Origin: Chitinivorax sp. PXF-14
GTDB lineage: Bacteria; Pseudomonadota; Gammaproteobacteria; Burkholderiales; SCOH01
DNA length: 64,000 nucleotides
Reading direction: 5' to 3'
Assembly (NCBI RefSeq): GCF_040812015.1
Contig: NZ_JBFNXJ010000004.1
Span: forward strand, 124,001 to 188,000
In this document: in pieces, positions 1-11,446 of the stretch
Layout of the letters: each line of letters starts with the position of its first letter
How positions within the stretch are numbered: the first letter of the stretch is position 1
The notes under the pieces: model-generated
What the model saw: the letters and a program-made list of their open reading frames with translations, nothing else
What the model was told of the DNA's origin: nothing
The model's database searches: none
Program-made: the position numbers and the translations under genes

Positions 1-1527
1 TCGGCGATGGCCGTGATGGACCTGCTGCCGCACGAGAATACCGTCATCGCGCCGGAGAGCCGACTGGTATTCGACGGCAAGAACCTGCTGGGCGAATCGA
101 GAAACCAGCGCCGCGACCGCTGCGGCGCGCAAATGTCGATGATCTTTCAGGAACCGATGTCGTCGCTGAACCCGGTCTACACCGTCGGCAGCCAGATCGC
201 CGAGGTGCTGCGCCTGCACAAGGGCTTGGGCAAGCGCGAGGCGCTCAGGCGCGCGGTGGAGCTGTTGCGCGAAGTCGGCATCCCCGAGCCGGAAACCCGC
301 GCCAACAGCTATCCGCACGAGATGTCGGGCGGCCAGCAGCAGCGCGTGATGATTGCCATGGCGATCGCCTGCGAGCCCAAGCTGCTGATCGCCGACGAGC
401 CGACCACGGCGCTCGATGTCACCATCCAGAAGCAGATCATCGAGTTGCTGATGAGCCTCAAGTCGCGTCACGGCATGTCCATCCTGTTCATCACGCACGA
501 CCTGGCGCTGGTGAAGGAGATCGCCGACCAGGTGGTGGTCATGCAGCACGGTGTGATCCGCGAGCAGGGGCCCGCCGCCGAGGTGTTCAGCGCGCCGAAG
601 GACGCCTACACGCGTGCGCTGCTCGCCTGCCGGCCGACGCTCGACCGTCGCCCGCTGCGGCTGCCGGTGGTCGACGATTTCCTGCAAGGGCGCGAGCATG
701 AATTGCCGCAAGGCGAGCGTGCGCGCGGCGTGGCGCCGAACGACCCGATCGTGCTCGAGGTGAAGCACCTGAAGAAGGTGTTCACGCAAAAGCGCGGCCT
801 GTTCGGCAAGCACGAGATCCACGCGGTCAAGGATGTATCGTTCAAGCTCGCGCGCGGCAAGACGCTCGGCGTGGTGGGCGAGTCGGGCTCCGGCAAGACC
901 ACCATGGGCAAGTCGCTGATCCGCCTGCATGCGGCGCAGGGCGGCGAGGTGATCTACAACGGCAAGAACCTGCTCGGCCTGAGCGAGCGCGACTTCCTGC
1001 CGTACAAGAAGAAGCTGCAGATCATTTTCCAGAACCCGTATGCCTCGCTCAATCCGCGCTTCACCATCGGCCAGATCCTGATCGAGCCGATGCAGATCCA
1101 CCGCATCGGCGCATCCGACGACGAGCGCGTGGCCAAGGCGCACTACCTGCTCAAGCGCGTGGGGCTCAACGAGCAAGCCTTCCACAAGTACCCGCACGAG
1201 TTCTCGGGCGGACAGCGTCAGCGCATCGGCATCGCGCGCTGCCTGACGATGGAGCCGGAAATCGTGATCTGCGACGAATCGGTCTCCGCGCTCGATGTCT
1301 CAGTGCAGGCGCAGGTGCTCAACCTGCTGCAGGAGCTGCAGGACGAGATGGGGATGAGCTATATCTTTATCTCGCACGACCTGTCGGTGGTGAAGTACAT
1401 CTCCGACGAAGTGCTCGTGATGAATCAGGGCGAGATGGTCGAGTACGGCAACTCGGACGCGATCTACCACGACCCCAGGCACCCGTACACGAAGAAGCTG
1501 CTGGCGGCGATCCCCGGGCGAGTTTGA
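1..1527 (+). CDS. Tandem peptide-type ABC transporter ATPase (5' partial)
   Basis: This protein powers import of oligopeptides or similar solutes at the cytoplasmic face of an ABC importer. It has two nucleotide-binding domains in one chain, like YejF or a DppD-DppF fusion. The reading frame is open to the first base, and the Walker A loop of domain 1 is missing, so the gene starts upstream of the window. Visible in domain 1 are the Q-loop ([10 protein letters not shown]), the signature MSGGQQQR and Walker [13 protein letters not shown]. Domain 2 is complete: Walker [10 protein letters not shown] near nt 880, Q-loop [12 protein letters not shown], signature FSGGQRQR and Walker [13 protein letters not shown]. 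The C-terminal HPYTKKLL is typical of the oligopeptide subfamily. An 84-bp near-copy of its 3' end lies just downstream. Family confident; substrate unknown. Confidence 0.93.
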   Translation, partial: SAMAVMDLLPHENTVIAPESRLVFDGKNLLGESRNQRRDRCGAQMSMIFQEPMSSLNPVYTVGSQIAEVLRLHKGLGKREALRRAVELLREVGIPEPETRANSYPHEMSGGQQQRVMIAMAIACEPKLLIADEPTTALDVTIQKQIIELLMSLKSRHGMSILFITHDLALVKEIADQVVVMQHGVIREQGPAAEVFSAPKDAYTRALLACRPTLDRRPLRLPVVDDFLQGREHELPQGERARGVAPNDPIVLEVKHLKKVFTQKRGLFGKHEIHAVKDVSFKLARGKTLGVVGESGSGKTTMGKSLIRLHAAQGGEVIYNGKNLLGLSERDFLPYKKKLQIIFQNPYASLNPRFTIGQILIEPMQIHRIGASDDERVAKAHYLLKRVGLNEQAFHKYPHEFSGGQRQRIGIARCLTMEPEIVICDESVSALDVSVQAQVLNLLQELQDEMGMSYIFISHDLSVVKYISDEVLVMNQGEMVEYGNSDAIYHDPRHPYTKKLLAAIPGRV

Positions 1528-1550
1528 CCTCGTTGATCGGGTGTCGGAGA

Positions 1551-1782
1551 ACTAAGGCAGAGTTCTAGGCTCGCAGGCTCGCCAAGAACTTGCGGGGTTC
1601 CTGGCGGTGCCAGGAACTAAGGCAGTTCTAGGTTCGTAGACTTGCCAAGAACTTGCCTTAATCTCCGACGAAGTGCTGGTGATGAACCGGGGCGAGATGG
1701 TCGAGTACGGCAACTCGGACGCGATCTATCACGACCCCAAGCACTAAGGCAGTTCTAGGCTCGCGGGCTCGCCGAGAACTTG
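1551..1782. repeat. Three copies of a 40-bp repeat around a gene-end fragment
   Basis: Imperfect copies of a unit beginning ACTAAGGCAG and ending AAGAACTTG lie at 1551-1592, 1616-1655 and 1743-1782. Each can fold through GTTCT/AGAAC and GGC/GCC arms. The first and third copies are followed by GTTCCTGG. In copy 3 the TAA of ACTAAGG is an in-frame stop for the gene fragment that precedes it. The structure looks like an intergenic repeat family that recombined and left a partial duplication. Confidence 0.75.
1661..1744 (+). pseudogene. Duplicated 3' end of an ABC ATPase gene
   Basis: These 84 bp match 1399-1482 of the upstream ABC ATPase at 79 of 84 positions by eye. The fragment encodes the stretch around [16 protein letters not shown] and runs into a TAA stop. 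Of the five differences three are silent and two are conservative (Gln to Arg, Arg to Lys), so it looks like the tail of a once-functional paralogue rather than a decayed copy of the neighbour. No start or upstream portion remains. Confidence 0.7.
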
Positions 1783-1826
1783 TCACGTTCCTGGCCGGGC
1801 TTGCCTCATGTAAAGAAGCCGCACTG

Positions 1827-1850
1827 CAGGGGCCGCAATCGCGGCCCCTG
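1827..1850. terminator. Hairpin terminator candidate
   Basis: A perfect 10-bp stem (CAGGGGCCGC with GCGGCCCCTG) and a four-base AATC loop precede the peptidase gene. There is no clear T-tract, so it may act with Rho or simply as a transcript end barrier after the ABC ATPase gene. Confidence 0.5.
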
Positions 1851-1934
1851 TCGTAAGGTTTGAACGGCCATATCAGAACAGGCCACCCGCGAAGGCGGCG
1901 CCACATCGATCATTCGACTGCTATTGGAGACGCC

Positions 1935-3806
<1,872 letters not shown>

Positions 3807-3913
3807 TCGGCCCCGGCCAGGGCGGCCCTGTGTCGCCCCGTCTTACCCTGTCATGATCGAAACGGCGGTGGCCTGATGCTGCCGCCGCTGCCGTCGGCGT
3901 GACACCATAACGC

Positions 3914-5197
3914 ATGCTCGATTCGATACGAACCCAATACCGGCTGCTTGGCCGGCCATTTTCATTGTTCCTGCTGCAGGACTGGCTCACGCTGATCAGT
4001 ATGCTCAGCGGCAAGGTCGGTCTCGCCTGGTGGATCGCCAGCCATGGCGGCGCACGCGACCTGGCCTGGTATGGCGCCTGCGTGTCGGGAGCGATCCTGG
4101 TGCTGACGCCGATACTCGCCCCCTTCGGCGACCGTTTCGACAAGCGTCTGGCCATCGCCTGGGCGCTGGTGGTGATGACGCTCAACGCGCTGGTGGTGGC
4201 GACCCTGTGCCAGCTCGGCATCTATCGCATCGGCCTGATCATCGGCCTGCAGCTGATCCACGCGGTGACGCTGGCGGTGATCATCCCGGCCACGCTGTCG
4301 GTCGCGGCCGACGTGGTCGAGACCACGCACCTGCAGCAGGCGCTGGCGGTGCAGAAGACGGCGCAGGCGCTGGGCCGCACCATTGGCCCGGCGCTGGGCG
4401 GGGCCGCCCTGGCCATCGCCGGCGAGGCCAGCGCCTTGTGGCTCGCGGCGCTGTTCGCGGGCATCTCGGCGTGGGCCACCTTCCGCGTCCCGCCGTTTGG
4501 CCGCAAGCCGCGTGCGGCGCCAACGCTCACACAGTGGTGGCACGATTTCCGCATCGGCATCCTGATGCGCTGGCGCATCCCGCTGGAGCGCTACTGGACC
4601 ACGCTGTCCTTCCTCTTCATCCTGTTCTTCGCCCCGGCCACCGGCATGCTGATGCCCTTGATGGTGAAGGCGCGTGGGTTGTCGGGCGGCTGGCTTGGCG
4701 TGATGGAGATGGGCCTGTCGATCGGCATGCTGGTCGGGCCGCTGGCGCTGTCGCGCCACCTCAATGCGCGTTTTGGCCGCTACCGCGCCAATATCTTCTG
4801 CATCTGCGGCGAGGCCGTGGGCGTGTTCGTGGCGGGGCTGATCCATGTGCCGCTGGCGCTGGCCCTGTGCTTCGTGTTCATCGGCCTGTGCCTGTCCTGC
4901 TACGTGCTCAATGGGCAGACCCACCGCATGCTGGCCGTGCCGGACGATTTCCGTGCCCGGCTGATGGGCGTGAACATGGCGATCTACGAGTCGGGCTCGG
5001 CGCTCGGCGTGACGATCGCCGGCGTGGCGCTGCTCAGGTTGCCTGTCGATCAGCTATACCTGGTCTACGGCGTCATCATGGGCGTGCTGGCACTGGGGTT
5101 TACCGTTATTCCGGGTTACCGCCAGTTCATCAGCCTGCCGCACGAAGCCGTCAAGGATTACTACCGCCGTACTTATCCGCAGGCCTTTCAGGCCTGA
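3914..5197 (+). CDS. Major facilitator superfamily transporter
   Basis: The 427-aa product is an integral inner-membrane protein with about 11-12 hydrophobic helices. An MFS-type loop with basic and acidic residues (APFGDRFDKRLA) follows the second helix, and the overall layout resembles the MFS_3/enterobactin-exporter-like group. It would move a small solute or drug by proton coupling; the substrate cannot be read from the sequence. The ATG at 3914 has only a weak ribosome-binding site. The gene is separated by about 110 bp from both neighbours and appears to be a single transcription unit. Confidence 0.8.
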   Translation: MLDSIRTQYRLLGRPFSLFLLQDWLTLISMLSGKVGLAWWIASHGGARDLAWYGACVSGAILVLTPILAPFGDRFDKRLAIAWALVVMTLNALVVATLCQLGIYRIGLIIGLQLIHAVTLAVIIPATLSVAADVVETTHLQQALAVQKTAQALGRTIGPALGGAALAIAGEASALWLAALFAGISAWATFRVPPFGRKPRAAPTLTQWWHDFRIGILMRWRIPLERYWTTLSFLFILFFAPATGMLMPLMVKARGLSGGWLGVMEMGLSIGMLVGPLALSRHLNARFGRYRANIFCICGEAVGVFVAGLIHVPLALALCFVFIGLCLSCYVLNGQTHRMLAVPDDFRARLMGVNMAIYESGSALGVTIAGVALLRLPVDQLYLVYGVIMGVLALGFTVIPGYRQFISLPHEAVKDYYRRTYPQAFQA

Positions 5198-5309
5198 GAC
5201 GCGGCCCTTGTCGTGCCGTGATCAGGCGCCATGCGCGCCGCCTGGCTGACCACGACACGCGGGCAATCGACGACAGATTCAACAGGCAGTTAAAACAAAA
5301 GAGGAAAAC

Positions 5310-6752
5310 ATGATCGAGGAAATTAAACAACGCTTCCGGGCACTCAAGCCCGGCACCGCGTTCTGCGCGCTGCGCTTTGTCGAGGAAACCGGCGAGCGCC
5401 TGGAGGTACGGCAGGACGTCGAACAGCCGCTGACGAGCCAGACCGACCGGGGTGTGATGATCACGGTGATCGACGGTGGCGGATACGGCTACGCCGCCAC
5501 CTCGGACCTGTCCACCGCCGGCCTGCAGGCCGCGCTGGATCGTGCCCGCGCCTGGGCGGCGGCGACGCGCAGCCATTCGGTGTTCGACTACGGCAAGGTT
5601 GCCCTGCCGCGCCCCACGGGCCGCTACCAGAGCCCCTCGCTGAGCCAGTCCCCGCGCTGGACGCGGCGCGAGCTGCTCGACCTGCTGATGGCCGAGTCGC
5701 GCGCCTGCAAGCTAGACGACCGCATCGTCGACTGGCATGCCTTCATCGAGCGCAAGCAAAGCCGCCAGCTGTACCTGACGCACGACGGCGCCGAGGTCGA
5801 GCAGCTGTTCGACTTCGTCATGCCGGGCCTTGCCGTGACCGCCTATGGCGACGGCGACAGCCAGACGCGCAGCCTCGGCGGCCAGTACAACGGTTATTGC
5901 CGCCAGGGCGGGTTCGAAATCCTGCAACAGGCCGGACTGATCGGCGCCGGCCGCCGCGTGGCGGAAGAGGCGATCGAGCTGTTGACGGCACCCAACTGCC
6001 CGAGCGGCACGATGGACCTGCTGCTGAAGCCCGAGCAGATGATGCTGCAGATCCACGAGTCGATCGGCCATCCGCTCGAGCTCGACCGCATCCTGGGCGA
6101 TGAGCGCAACTACGCCGGCACCAGCTTCGTCACGCTCGACATGTTCGGCCAGTATCAATACGGCTCCGAGCTGCTCAACGTCAGCTACGACCCGACGCTG
6201 GCCCATGAATTCGCCGCCTTCGGCTGGGACGACGACGGCACGGCTGGCGCCAAGACCTTGCTGATCAAGCGTGGCAAGCTGCTCAAGCCGCTCGGCGGCG
6301 CGATCAGCCAGGCGCGCGCCGGCATCGACGGCGTCGCCAACTCGCGTGCCTGCTCGTGGAACCGCGCGCCGATCGACCGCATGGCCAACCTCAACGTCGA
6401 GCCGGGCGACAAGACGCTCGCGGAGATGATCGCCGGCATCGAGCGCGGCGTGATGATGGATACCAACGTCAGCTGGTCCATCGACGATTCGCGCAACAAG
6501 TTCCAGTTCGGCTGCGAGCAGGGCTGGCTGATCGAGAATGGCGAGATCAGGCATGTCGTCAAGAACCCCAACTACCGCGGCATCTCGGCCACCTTCTGGC
6601 GCTCGCTGAAAGCCGTCGGCAACATGAGCACCTTCGACGTGATGGGCACGCCGTATTGCGGCAAGGGCGAGCCTTCGCAGGTGATCCGTGTCGGCCATGC
6701 CTCGCCGGCCTGCCTGTTCGGCAATGTCGATGTGTTCGGTGCGGAGGAATAA
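5310..6752 (+). CDS. TldD-family metalloprotease subunit
   Basis: This is the metal-bearing half of a TldD/TldE-type protease, a heterodimer that degrades unfolded peptides and, in some bacteria, trims microcin precursors in the cytosol. The 480-aa product has the family metal motif HESIGH (His249, Glu250, His254) followed by PLELDRILGDE. The N-terminal part carries the usual GVMITVIDGGGYGYAATSD strand region. It is followed 3 bp later by the partner-type gene, so the two form an operon. The pair is divergent from E. coli TldD/TldE and matches the subfamily often annotated simply as TldD/PmbA family, so I give no gene symbol. Start supported by AAAGAGGAAAAC upstream. Confidence 0.9.
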   Translation: MIEEIKQRFRALKPGTAFCALRFVEETGERLEVRQDVEQPLTSQTDRGVMITVIDGGGYGYAATSDLSTAGLQAALDRARAWAAATRSHSVFDYGKVALPRPTGRYQSPSLSQSPRWTRRELLDLLMAESRACKLDDRIVDWHAFIERKQSRQLYLTHDGAEVEQLFDFVMPGLAVTAYGDGDSQTRSLGGQYNGYCRQGGFEILQQAGLIGAGRRVAEEAIELLTAPNCPSGTMDLLLKPEQMMLQIHESIGHPLELDRILGDERNYAGTSFVTLDMFGQYQYGSELLNVSYDPTLAHEFAAFGWDDDGTAGAKTLLIKRGKLLKPLGGAISQARAGIDGVANSRACSWNRAPIDRMANLNVEPGDKTLAEMIAGIERGVMMDTNVSWSIDDSRNKFQFGCEQGWLIENGEIRHVVKNPNYRGISATFWRSLKAVGNMSTFDVMGTPYCGKGEPSQVIRVGHASPACLFGNVDVFGAEE

Positions 6753-6755
6753 ACC

Positions 6756-8081
6756 ATGATCAAACAATACTTCCACGACCTCGCCGACCATCTCGCGGCC
6801 CAACTCCAGCGCGGCGAGGACTACACCGCCTGGCTCGCCGGCGAGCGCTCCGACTTCGTCCGCTTCAACCATGGCAAGGTGCGCCAGGCGGGCGAGGTGA
6901 GCCAGCTCTACCTGACACTGCGGCTGATCCAGGGGCAGAAACATGTCAGCAGCCAGCTCACGCTGGCTGGCCGGCTCGATGACGACCGCGGTCAGCTCTC
7001 GGCAGAAGTCGCCAGGCTGCGCACCATGCTGGCCGATGTCGCCGCCGACCCGCACCTGTTACTGAACACCGCGCCGCAGTCAGGCGAGCATATCGAGCCC
7101 TCACGGCTGCCGGCCGCCGAGGCGATCGTCGACGACGTGGTGAATGCCGCCAACGGCTTCGATTTCGTCGGCTTTCTCGCCTGCGGGCCGGTGTTCAACG
7201 GCTTCGCCAATTCCTGGGGGCAGCGCAACTGGCAGGAGAAAGCCAGCTTCAGCCTCGACTGGAGCCTCTACGCCGGCGGCGACAAGGCGGTCAAGGCGGG
7301 TTACGCCGGCACCGAATGGGATCGTGACGCCTTTCGCGCCAAGTTCGACCATGCTGCCGCGCAGCTGTTGCTGTTGCAGCGCCCGGCCAAGACCATCGCG
7401 CCGGGCAGCTACCGTGCCTACCTGACGCCCGGCGCGCTGGCCGAGGTCATCGGCATGCTCAACTGGGGCGGTTTTTCCGAGAAACAGCTGCGCAGCAAGC
7501 GCAGCTCGCTGATCCGGCTCGCCGATGGCGAGCAGGCGCTGAATCCGATGGTATCGCTGCTCGAACATACGGCCGAAGGCCTGGCACCGGCTTTCCAGAG
7601 CGAGGGCTTCATCAAGCCGGCCAAGGTCGATCTGGTCAGGGAAGGCCGCTTCGCCGGCAGCCTGATCTCGCCGCGCAGCGCCAAGGAATACGGCATCGCG
7701 GCCAATGGCGGCAACGAGGGCGAAATCATGGAGTCGCTGCAGATGGCGGGGGGCGAGCTGGCGCAGGCGCGCATCCTGGCCGAGCTGGGCACCGGCCTCT
7801 ACATCAGCAACCTGTGGTATCTGAACTTCTCCGACCGCATGAACTGCCGGCTCACCGGTATGACGCGCTTCGCCACCTTCTGGGTCGAGAACGGCGAGAT
7901 CGTCGCGCCGCTCAACGTGATGCGCTTCGACGACAGCGTCTACCGCATGCTGGGCAAGAACCTCGAAGCGCTGACGCGCGAACGCGAGCTGCTGGTCGAA
8001 ACGCAGACCTACGGCAGCCGCCAGACCAGCAGCCAGCTGTTGCCCGGCGCACTGCTGAGCGAGATGGCCCTGGTGCTCTAG
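6756..8081 (+). CDS. TldE/PmbA-family partner protease subunit
   Basis: This 441-aa protein has the same overall fold as its upstream neighbour but lacks the HExxxH metal motif, as expected for the TldE/PmbA-type partner that completes the proteolytic cavity. Recognisable family stretches include SDFVRFNHGKVRQAGEV near the N-terminus and LYISNLWYLNFSDRMNCRLTGMTRFATF toward the C-terminus (quoted here as landmarks around nt 7800-7890). GGAGGAATAAACC provides a strong ribosome-binding site, and only 3 bp separate it from the TldD-like gene, so the two should be co-translated in similar amounts. Confidence 0.87.
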   Translation: MIKQYFHDLADHLAAQLQRGEDYTAWLAGERSDFVRFNHGKVRQAGEVSQLYLTLRLIQGQKHVSSQLTLAGRLDDDRGQLSAEVARLRTMLADVAADPHLLLNTAPQSGEHIEPSRLPAAEAIVDDVVNAANGFDFVGFLACGPVFNGFANSWGQRNWQEKASFSLDWSLYAGGDKAVKAGYAGTEWDRDAFRAKFDHAAAQLLLLQRPAKTIAPGSYRAYLTPGALAEVIGMLNWGGFSEKQLRSKRSSLIRLADGEQALNPMVSLLEHTAEGLAPAFQSEGFIKPAKVDLVREGRFAGSLISPRSAKEYGIAANGGNEGEIMESLQMAGGELAQARILAELGTGLYISNLWYLNFSDRMNCRLTGMTRFATFWVENGEIVAPLNVMRFDDSVYRMLGKNLEALTRERELLVETQTYGSRQTSSQLLPGALLSEMALVL

Positions 8082-8165
8082 GGCATTGCCCTGAGCGCAA
8101 ATACCGGTGCGGCCTGCAGCGGCCTTGCAGGCCGCGCCGGTATTGCTTTCCAGGCCATCGGTAGC

Positions 8166-8887
8166 TCAACCGCTGGCTGGCCACGCCGCCGCCAGCCGCG
8201 CCGGCAACACCTCGCCGGCCTTGCCGTGCAAATTGAAGCTGGCCGTCGCATCGAGCGGCGTCGGCCTTGGGTTGACCGACACCACGGCGGCGCCGCTGTG
8301 GTCGGCCAGATAGGGCGCCGCCGCCGCCGGGCAGACCCGGCTCGACGTGCCGACCGACAGCAGTACGCTGCAATCCGCCGCGGCCTGCCGGGTAGCATCC
8401 AGCACAGCCTCCGGCAGCATCTCGCCAAACCACACGACATCGGGCTCACCGTGCGGGCAGGCCGGTGGCGAGCCGGCCTGCCCGCACCAGTTATCAGCCC
8501 GGTGATGCCGGACGAAGCGCTTCACCCGCCGGATATCGCCGTGCACTTCCAGCCATCCGGGCTGCCGACCTGCTGGTGCAAGCCGTCGACATTCTGCGTG
8601 AGCAGCGCCGGCTTCGGCACCCGGCGTACAAGCGCCGCAATCGCGCGGTGGACGAAGTTGGGCTGTACTGTTTCCATTCGCTCGCACCGCATACCACGCC
8701 CCCACCCGTTGCGAGTTGCGCTGGAAGGCGTCAGGTATTGCCAGGCCCTCCACGCGGTATTGCGACCACAAGCCGGTCAGCGCATCGCGGAAGGTTGGGC
8801 CGATTCGGCCGACTCGCCTGCACCGGTGAACACGACGACATGCTGGGCATGGCGGAGCTGATCGAGCTGGGGCGGGGGGAGGGCCAT
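8166..8887 (-). pseudogene. Decayed Sir2 NAD-dependent protein deacylase
   Basis: The remains of a sirtuin gene are spread over shifted frames. From an ATG at 8887 the N-terminus reads MALPPPQLDQLRHAQ then VVVFTGAGESAES, where a functional enzyme has GAGxSAESGIPTFRD. About four bases are missing before TFRDALTGLW, so the first frame hits a stop. After WYAVR the frame shifts again to give ALLTQNVDGLHQQVGS, the sirtuin NAD/His motif, and then shifts back for LEVHGD and the C-terminal half with PDVVWFGEMLPEAV. The second zinc cysteine pair is also reduced. At least three frameshifts make a working protein unlikely, unless the assembly is wrong here. Confidence 0.85.
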
Positions 8888-8926
8888 CGGTGATCCTCGG
8901 TCTAGGCAATGGCTTAGATGCAATTA

Positions 8927-8941
8927 ATAGTAATTAACTAT
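8927..8941. promoter_or_regulatory. OxyR-like site upstream of the catalase gene
   Basis: ATAG-N7-CTAT sits in a sharply AT-rich stretch 180 bp before the catalase start, matching one half-module of the OxyR consensus (ATAGnTnnnAnCTAT) at nine of ten fixed positions. A TATAAA element follows at 8957-8962. A second adjacent OxyR module is not evident. Inferred role: peroxide induction of the catalase. Confidence 0.5.
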
Positions 8942-8981
8942 TATTATTGAAATAAATATAAATTAGATAAATCGTGGCTCG

Positions 8982-9101
8982 ATGGCTAAAGTGAAAGTCG
9001 TTATCACTCACGACACAGAGACGGCCATGACATCACTGCAACAGCTCTTTGCTCATGAAGACTGGATCACGCTCTGGTCACACTTCGCTGCCAACGCCTG
9101 A
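8982..9101 (+). CDS. Possible 39-aa leader ORF before catalase
   Basis: A small open frame starts MAKVKVVITH and ends LWSHFAANA, stopping 21 bp before the catalase ATG. An internal ATG at 9027 has a somewhat better ribosome-binding site (AGAGACGGCC) and would give a 24-aa peptide, MTSLQQLFAHEDWITLWSHF and four more residues. I recognise no family. It lies between the OxyR-like site and the catalase gene and would be on the same transcript, so it may be a translated leader or chance. Confidence 0.3.
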   Translation: MAKVKVVITHDTETAMTSLQQLFAHEDWITLWSHFAANA

Positions 9102-9122
9102 ACGCCCAAAGGAGACCCGTAC

Positions 9123-10580
9123 ATGAACCCCGCCCAGCACCTCACATCCAGCAACGGCGCCCCTGTCGCCGACAACCAGAATTCGCTCTCGGCCGGCCCG
9201 CGTGGCCCGCTGTTGCTGCAGGACTACCATCTGGTCGAGAAGCTCGCCCAGTTCAACCGCGAGCGCATCCCCGAGCGCGTGGTGCATGCCAAGGGCTCCG
9301 GCGCCTATGGCACTTTCACCGTCACGCAGGACATCAGCCGCTATAGCTACGCCAAGTTGTTCAGCCAGGTCGGCAAAGAGACGCCGGTTTTCCTGCGCTT
9401 TTCCACCGTCGGCGGCGAAAAGGGCTCGGCCGACACGGCGCGCGACCCGCGCGGCTTTGCGGTCAAGTTCTATACCGAGGAAGGCAACTGGGACGTGGTC
9501 GGCAACAACACACCGGTATTCTTCCTGCGCGACCCGAGCAAGTTCCCCGATTTCATCCACACGCAGAAGCGCGACCCGCAAACCAATATGAAGAATCCCG
9601 ACGCGATCTGGGACTTCTGGTCGCTGTCACCCGAGGCGCTGCACCAGGTCACCATCCTGTTTTCCGACCGTGGCACGCCGGATGGCTATCGCTTCATGCA
9701 TGGCTTCGGCAGTCATACCTTCAGCCTGATCAACGCGGCTGGCGAGCGCTTCTGGGTCAAGTTCCACTTCAAGTCGAAGCAGGGCGTGAAGAACCTGAGC
9801 CCGGCCGAGGCCGACCGGCTCGCCGGTGTCGATCCCGACTATGCGCAGCGCGACCTGTTTGCCGCCATCGAGCGCAAGGCATTCCCGCAATGGCGCGTCT
9901 GCATCCAGGTGATGCCCGAAGCCGATGCGGCGAACTACCGCATCAACCCCTTCGACCTGACCAAGGTCTGGCCGCACCAGGATTACCCGCTGATCGAGGT
10001 GGGCACGCTGGAGCTCAATCGTAACCCGGTCAACTACTTCGCCGAGGTGGAGCAGGCTGCCTTCGCGCCGACCAATATCGTGCCCGGTATCGGCTTCTCA
10101 CCCGACCGCATGTTGCAGGGGCGCATCTTTGCCTACCCGGATGCACACCGCTACCGCATCGGCGCCAATTTCGCGCAACTGCCGGTCAATGCGCCGCGCT
10201 GCCCGTTCCACGTCAACCACCGCGACGGTGCGATGAGCGTGGGCGACAACGGCGGGGCAGGGCCGAACTACGAGCCGAACAGCTTCGGCACGCCGACGCA
10301 GAACCCGGCGGTCAAAGAGCCGCCACTGGCACTCGCCGGCGCTGCCGATCGCTACGACCATCGCAATGATGGCGACTACTACAGCCAGCCCGGTGCGCTG
10401 TTCCGGCTGATGAGCCCGGCGCAGCAGCAGTTGCTGATCGACAATATCGTCGCTTCGATGAAGGGCGTGACCCGGCGCGACATCGTGCTGCGCCAGCTCA
10501 AGCACTTCCATCTGGCCGACCCGGCCTACGGCATGGGCGTGGCGGCGGGCCTGGGCATCCCGGCGAGCGATTTCGCCTAG
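9123..10580 (+). CDS. Haem catalase (clade 3 small-subunit type)
   Basis: The enzyme converts hydrogen peroxide to water and oxygen in the cytoplasm. The 485-aa length matches small-subunit monofunctional catalases. The distal His55 is in [12 protein letters not shown], the catalytic Asn is in VGNNTPVFF (residues 127-135) and the proximal haem ligand Tyr338 is in [12 protein letters not shown]. The NADPH-binding type core ([20 protein letters not shown]) is intact. There is no signal peptide. AAAGGAGACC gives a strong ribosome-binding site for the ATG at 9123. An OxyR-like palindrome upstream suggests peroxide induction. Family certain; the choice between katA and katE-like names is not made. 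Confidence 0.97.
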   Translation: MNPAQHLTSSNGAPVADNQNSLSAGPRGPLLLQDYHLVEKLAQFNRERIPERVVHAKGSGAYGTFTVTQDISRYSYAKLFSQVGKETPVFLRFSTVGGEKGSADTARDPRGFAVKFYTEEGNWDVVGNNTPVFFLRDPSKFPDFIHTQKRDPQTNMKNPDAIWDFWSLSPEALHQVTILFSDRGTPDGYRFMHGFGSHTFSLINAAGERFWVKFHFKSKQGVKNLSPAEADRLAGVDPDYAQRDLFAAIERKAFPQWRVCIQVMPEADAANYRINPFDLTKVWPHQDYPLIEVGTLELNRNPVNYFAEVEQAAFAPTNIVPGIGFSPDRMLQGRIFAYPDAHRYRIGANFAQLPVNAPRCPFHVNHRDGAMSVGDNGGAGPNYEPNSFGTPTQNPAVKEPPLALAGAADRYDHRNDGDYYSQPGALFRLMSPAQQQLLIDNIVASMKGVTRRDIVLRQLKHFHLADPAYGMGVAAGLGIPASDFA

Positions 10581-10610
10581 CCTCGCCGCGCCACGGCGGC
10601 TGGATCGGGC

Positions 10611-11366
10611 TCAGCCCCGGTCCAGCCGTTTCTTGTGCTTCGCGATATTGTCGTTGAGCTGGTGGATGATCTCGGTCGCCGTGCTGATGATCTGCTTGGG
10701 ATTGAAGCCGGCCTTTGCCAGCTCGCGATAGAAGGTCTTGGCCAGCAGCTTGGCCATCTGGTCCGGGTGTTGCACGGCCGTGGGGGAAAACGGCGAGCGG
10801 CCTTCTTCCTGTTCCTGCGCCAGCGCCATCTGGGTGAAGCGCGAGTGCAGGGCGCTCTGCAACTGCATCACCTGGATCGACTTGCCGATGAACAGTGCGG
10901 CGATGTCGAGCAGGTTCTGGTCGTCGATATTGAACGGCCGGTTGTGGCGATTACCGCTGACATTGATGACGCCGATGATTTCGCCATTGAGCATGATCGG
11001 CGACGCGATCATTGATTTGCGCGGGTCGTCGCGCCGTCTGGCCGTCTTGGCATACGGGCTGCGTTCGATATCCTCGATCAGCAGTGATTTACCCGTGGCC
11101 AGCACCTGGCCGTCGATACCCTCGCCCTTGCGCACATTGCTGTCATAGGCCTTGGGGTCGATCGGGCCGAAGGTGGCGGCGAGCTTCAGGTGCAGCTCGG
11201 CCAGCTCCTCCTCCTGGCTCAGCAGCATGATCGAGCAGTAGTCGGCATGCAGCATGCGGGCCGCCAGCGCGACCAGCTCCTGCAGCTTGTCATCCTGGTT
11301 GCTGCCGGTATCTACGGCTGCCGTGATCGTCGCTAACTTGTCGAGCAGGCGGGCGGTGTTTTGCAT
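10611..11366 (-). CDS. GAF domain protein
   Basis: The 251-aa cytosolic protein has an N-terminal GAF domain (about residues 20-170) with the typical ARMLHADYCSIMLL and GEIIGVINVS strands and the loop GEGIDGQVLATGKSLLIEDI. The C-terminal 80 residues are helical and hydrophilic and carry no output domain that I recognise. GAF domains bind small ligands or sense redox state, and this one may act through a partner. The start at 11366 is preferred over the longer open frame, which runs back through the fadD terminator and fadD itself. It lies downstream of fadD on the same strand but behind a strong terminator. Confidence 0.85.
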   Translation of the reverse strand: MQNTARLLDKLATITAAVDTGSNQDDKLQELVALAARMLHADYCSIMLLSQEEELAELHLKLAATFGPIDPKAYDSNVRKGEGIDGQVLATGKSLLIEDIERSPYAKTARRRDDPRKSMIASPIMLNGEIIGVINVSGNRHNRPFNIDDQNLLDIAALFIGKSIQVMQLQSALHSRFTQMALAQEQEEGRSPFSPTAVQHPDQMAKLLAKTFYRELAKAGFNPKQIISTATEIIHQLNDNIAKHKKRLDRG

Positions 11367-11392
11367 GGAGTCCGTCCGGGTTCGGGAAAAGA

Positions 11393-11414
11393 AAACCGGC
11401 CCTGCGGCCGGTTT
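11393..11414 (-). terminator. Rho-independent terminator of fadD
   Basis: On the minus strand a 9-bp perfect stem (AAACCGGCC/GGCCGGTTT, loop GCAG) is followed by TTTTCTTTTC. It lies 33 bp after the fadD stop and separates it from the GAF gene. Confidence 0.85.
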
Positions 11415-11446
11415 CAGTATAGGCACAAGCTGCCTTTGCGGCGAGC

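Noticed and set aside
4030-5313. 427-aa plus-strand frame in the MFS gene
   Set aside because: A frame-shifted shadow of the transporter, rich in Arg, Pro and Gly with no membrane segments.
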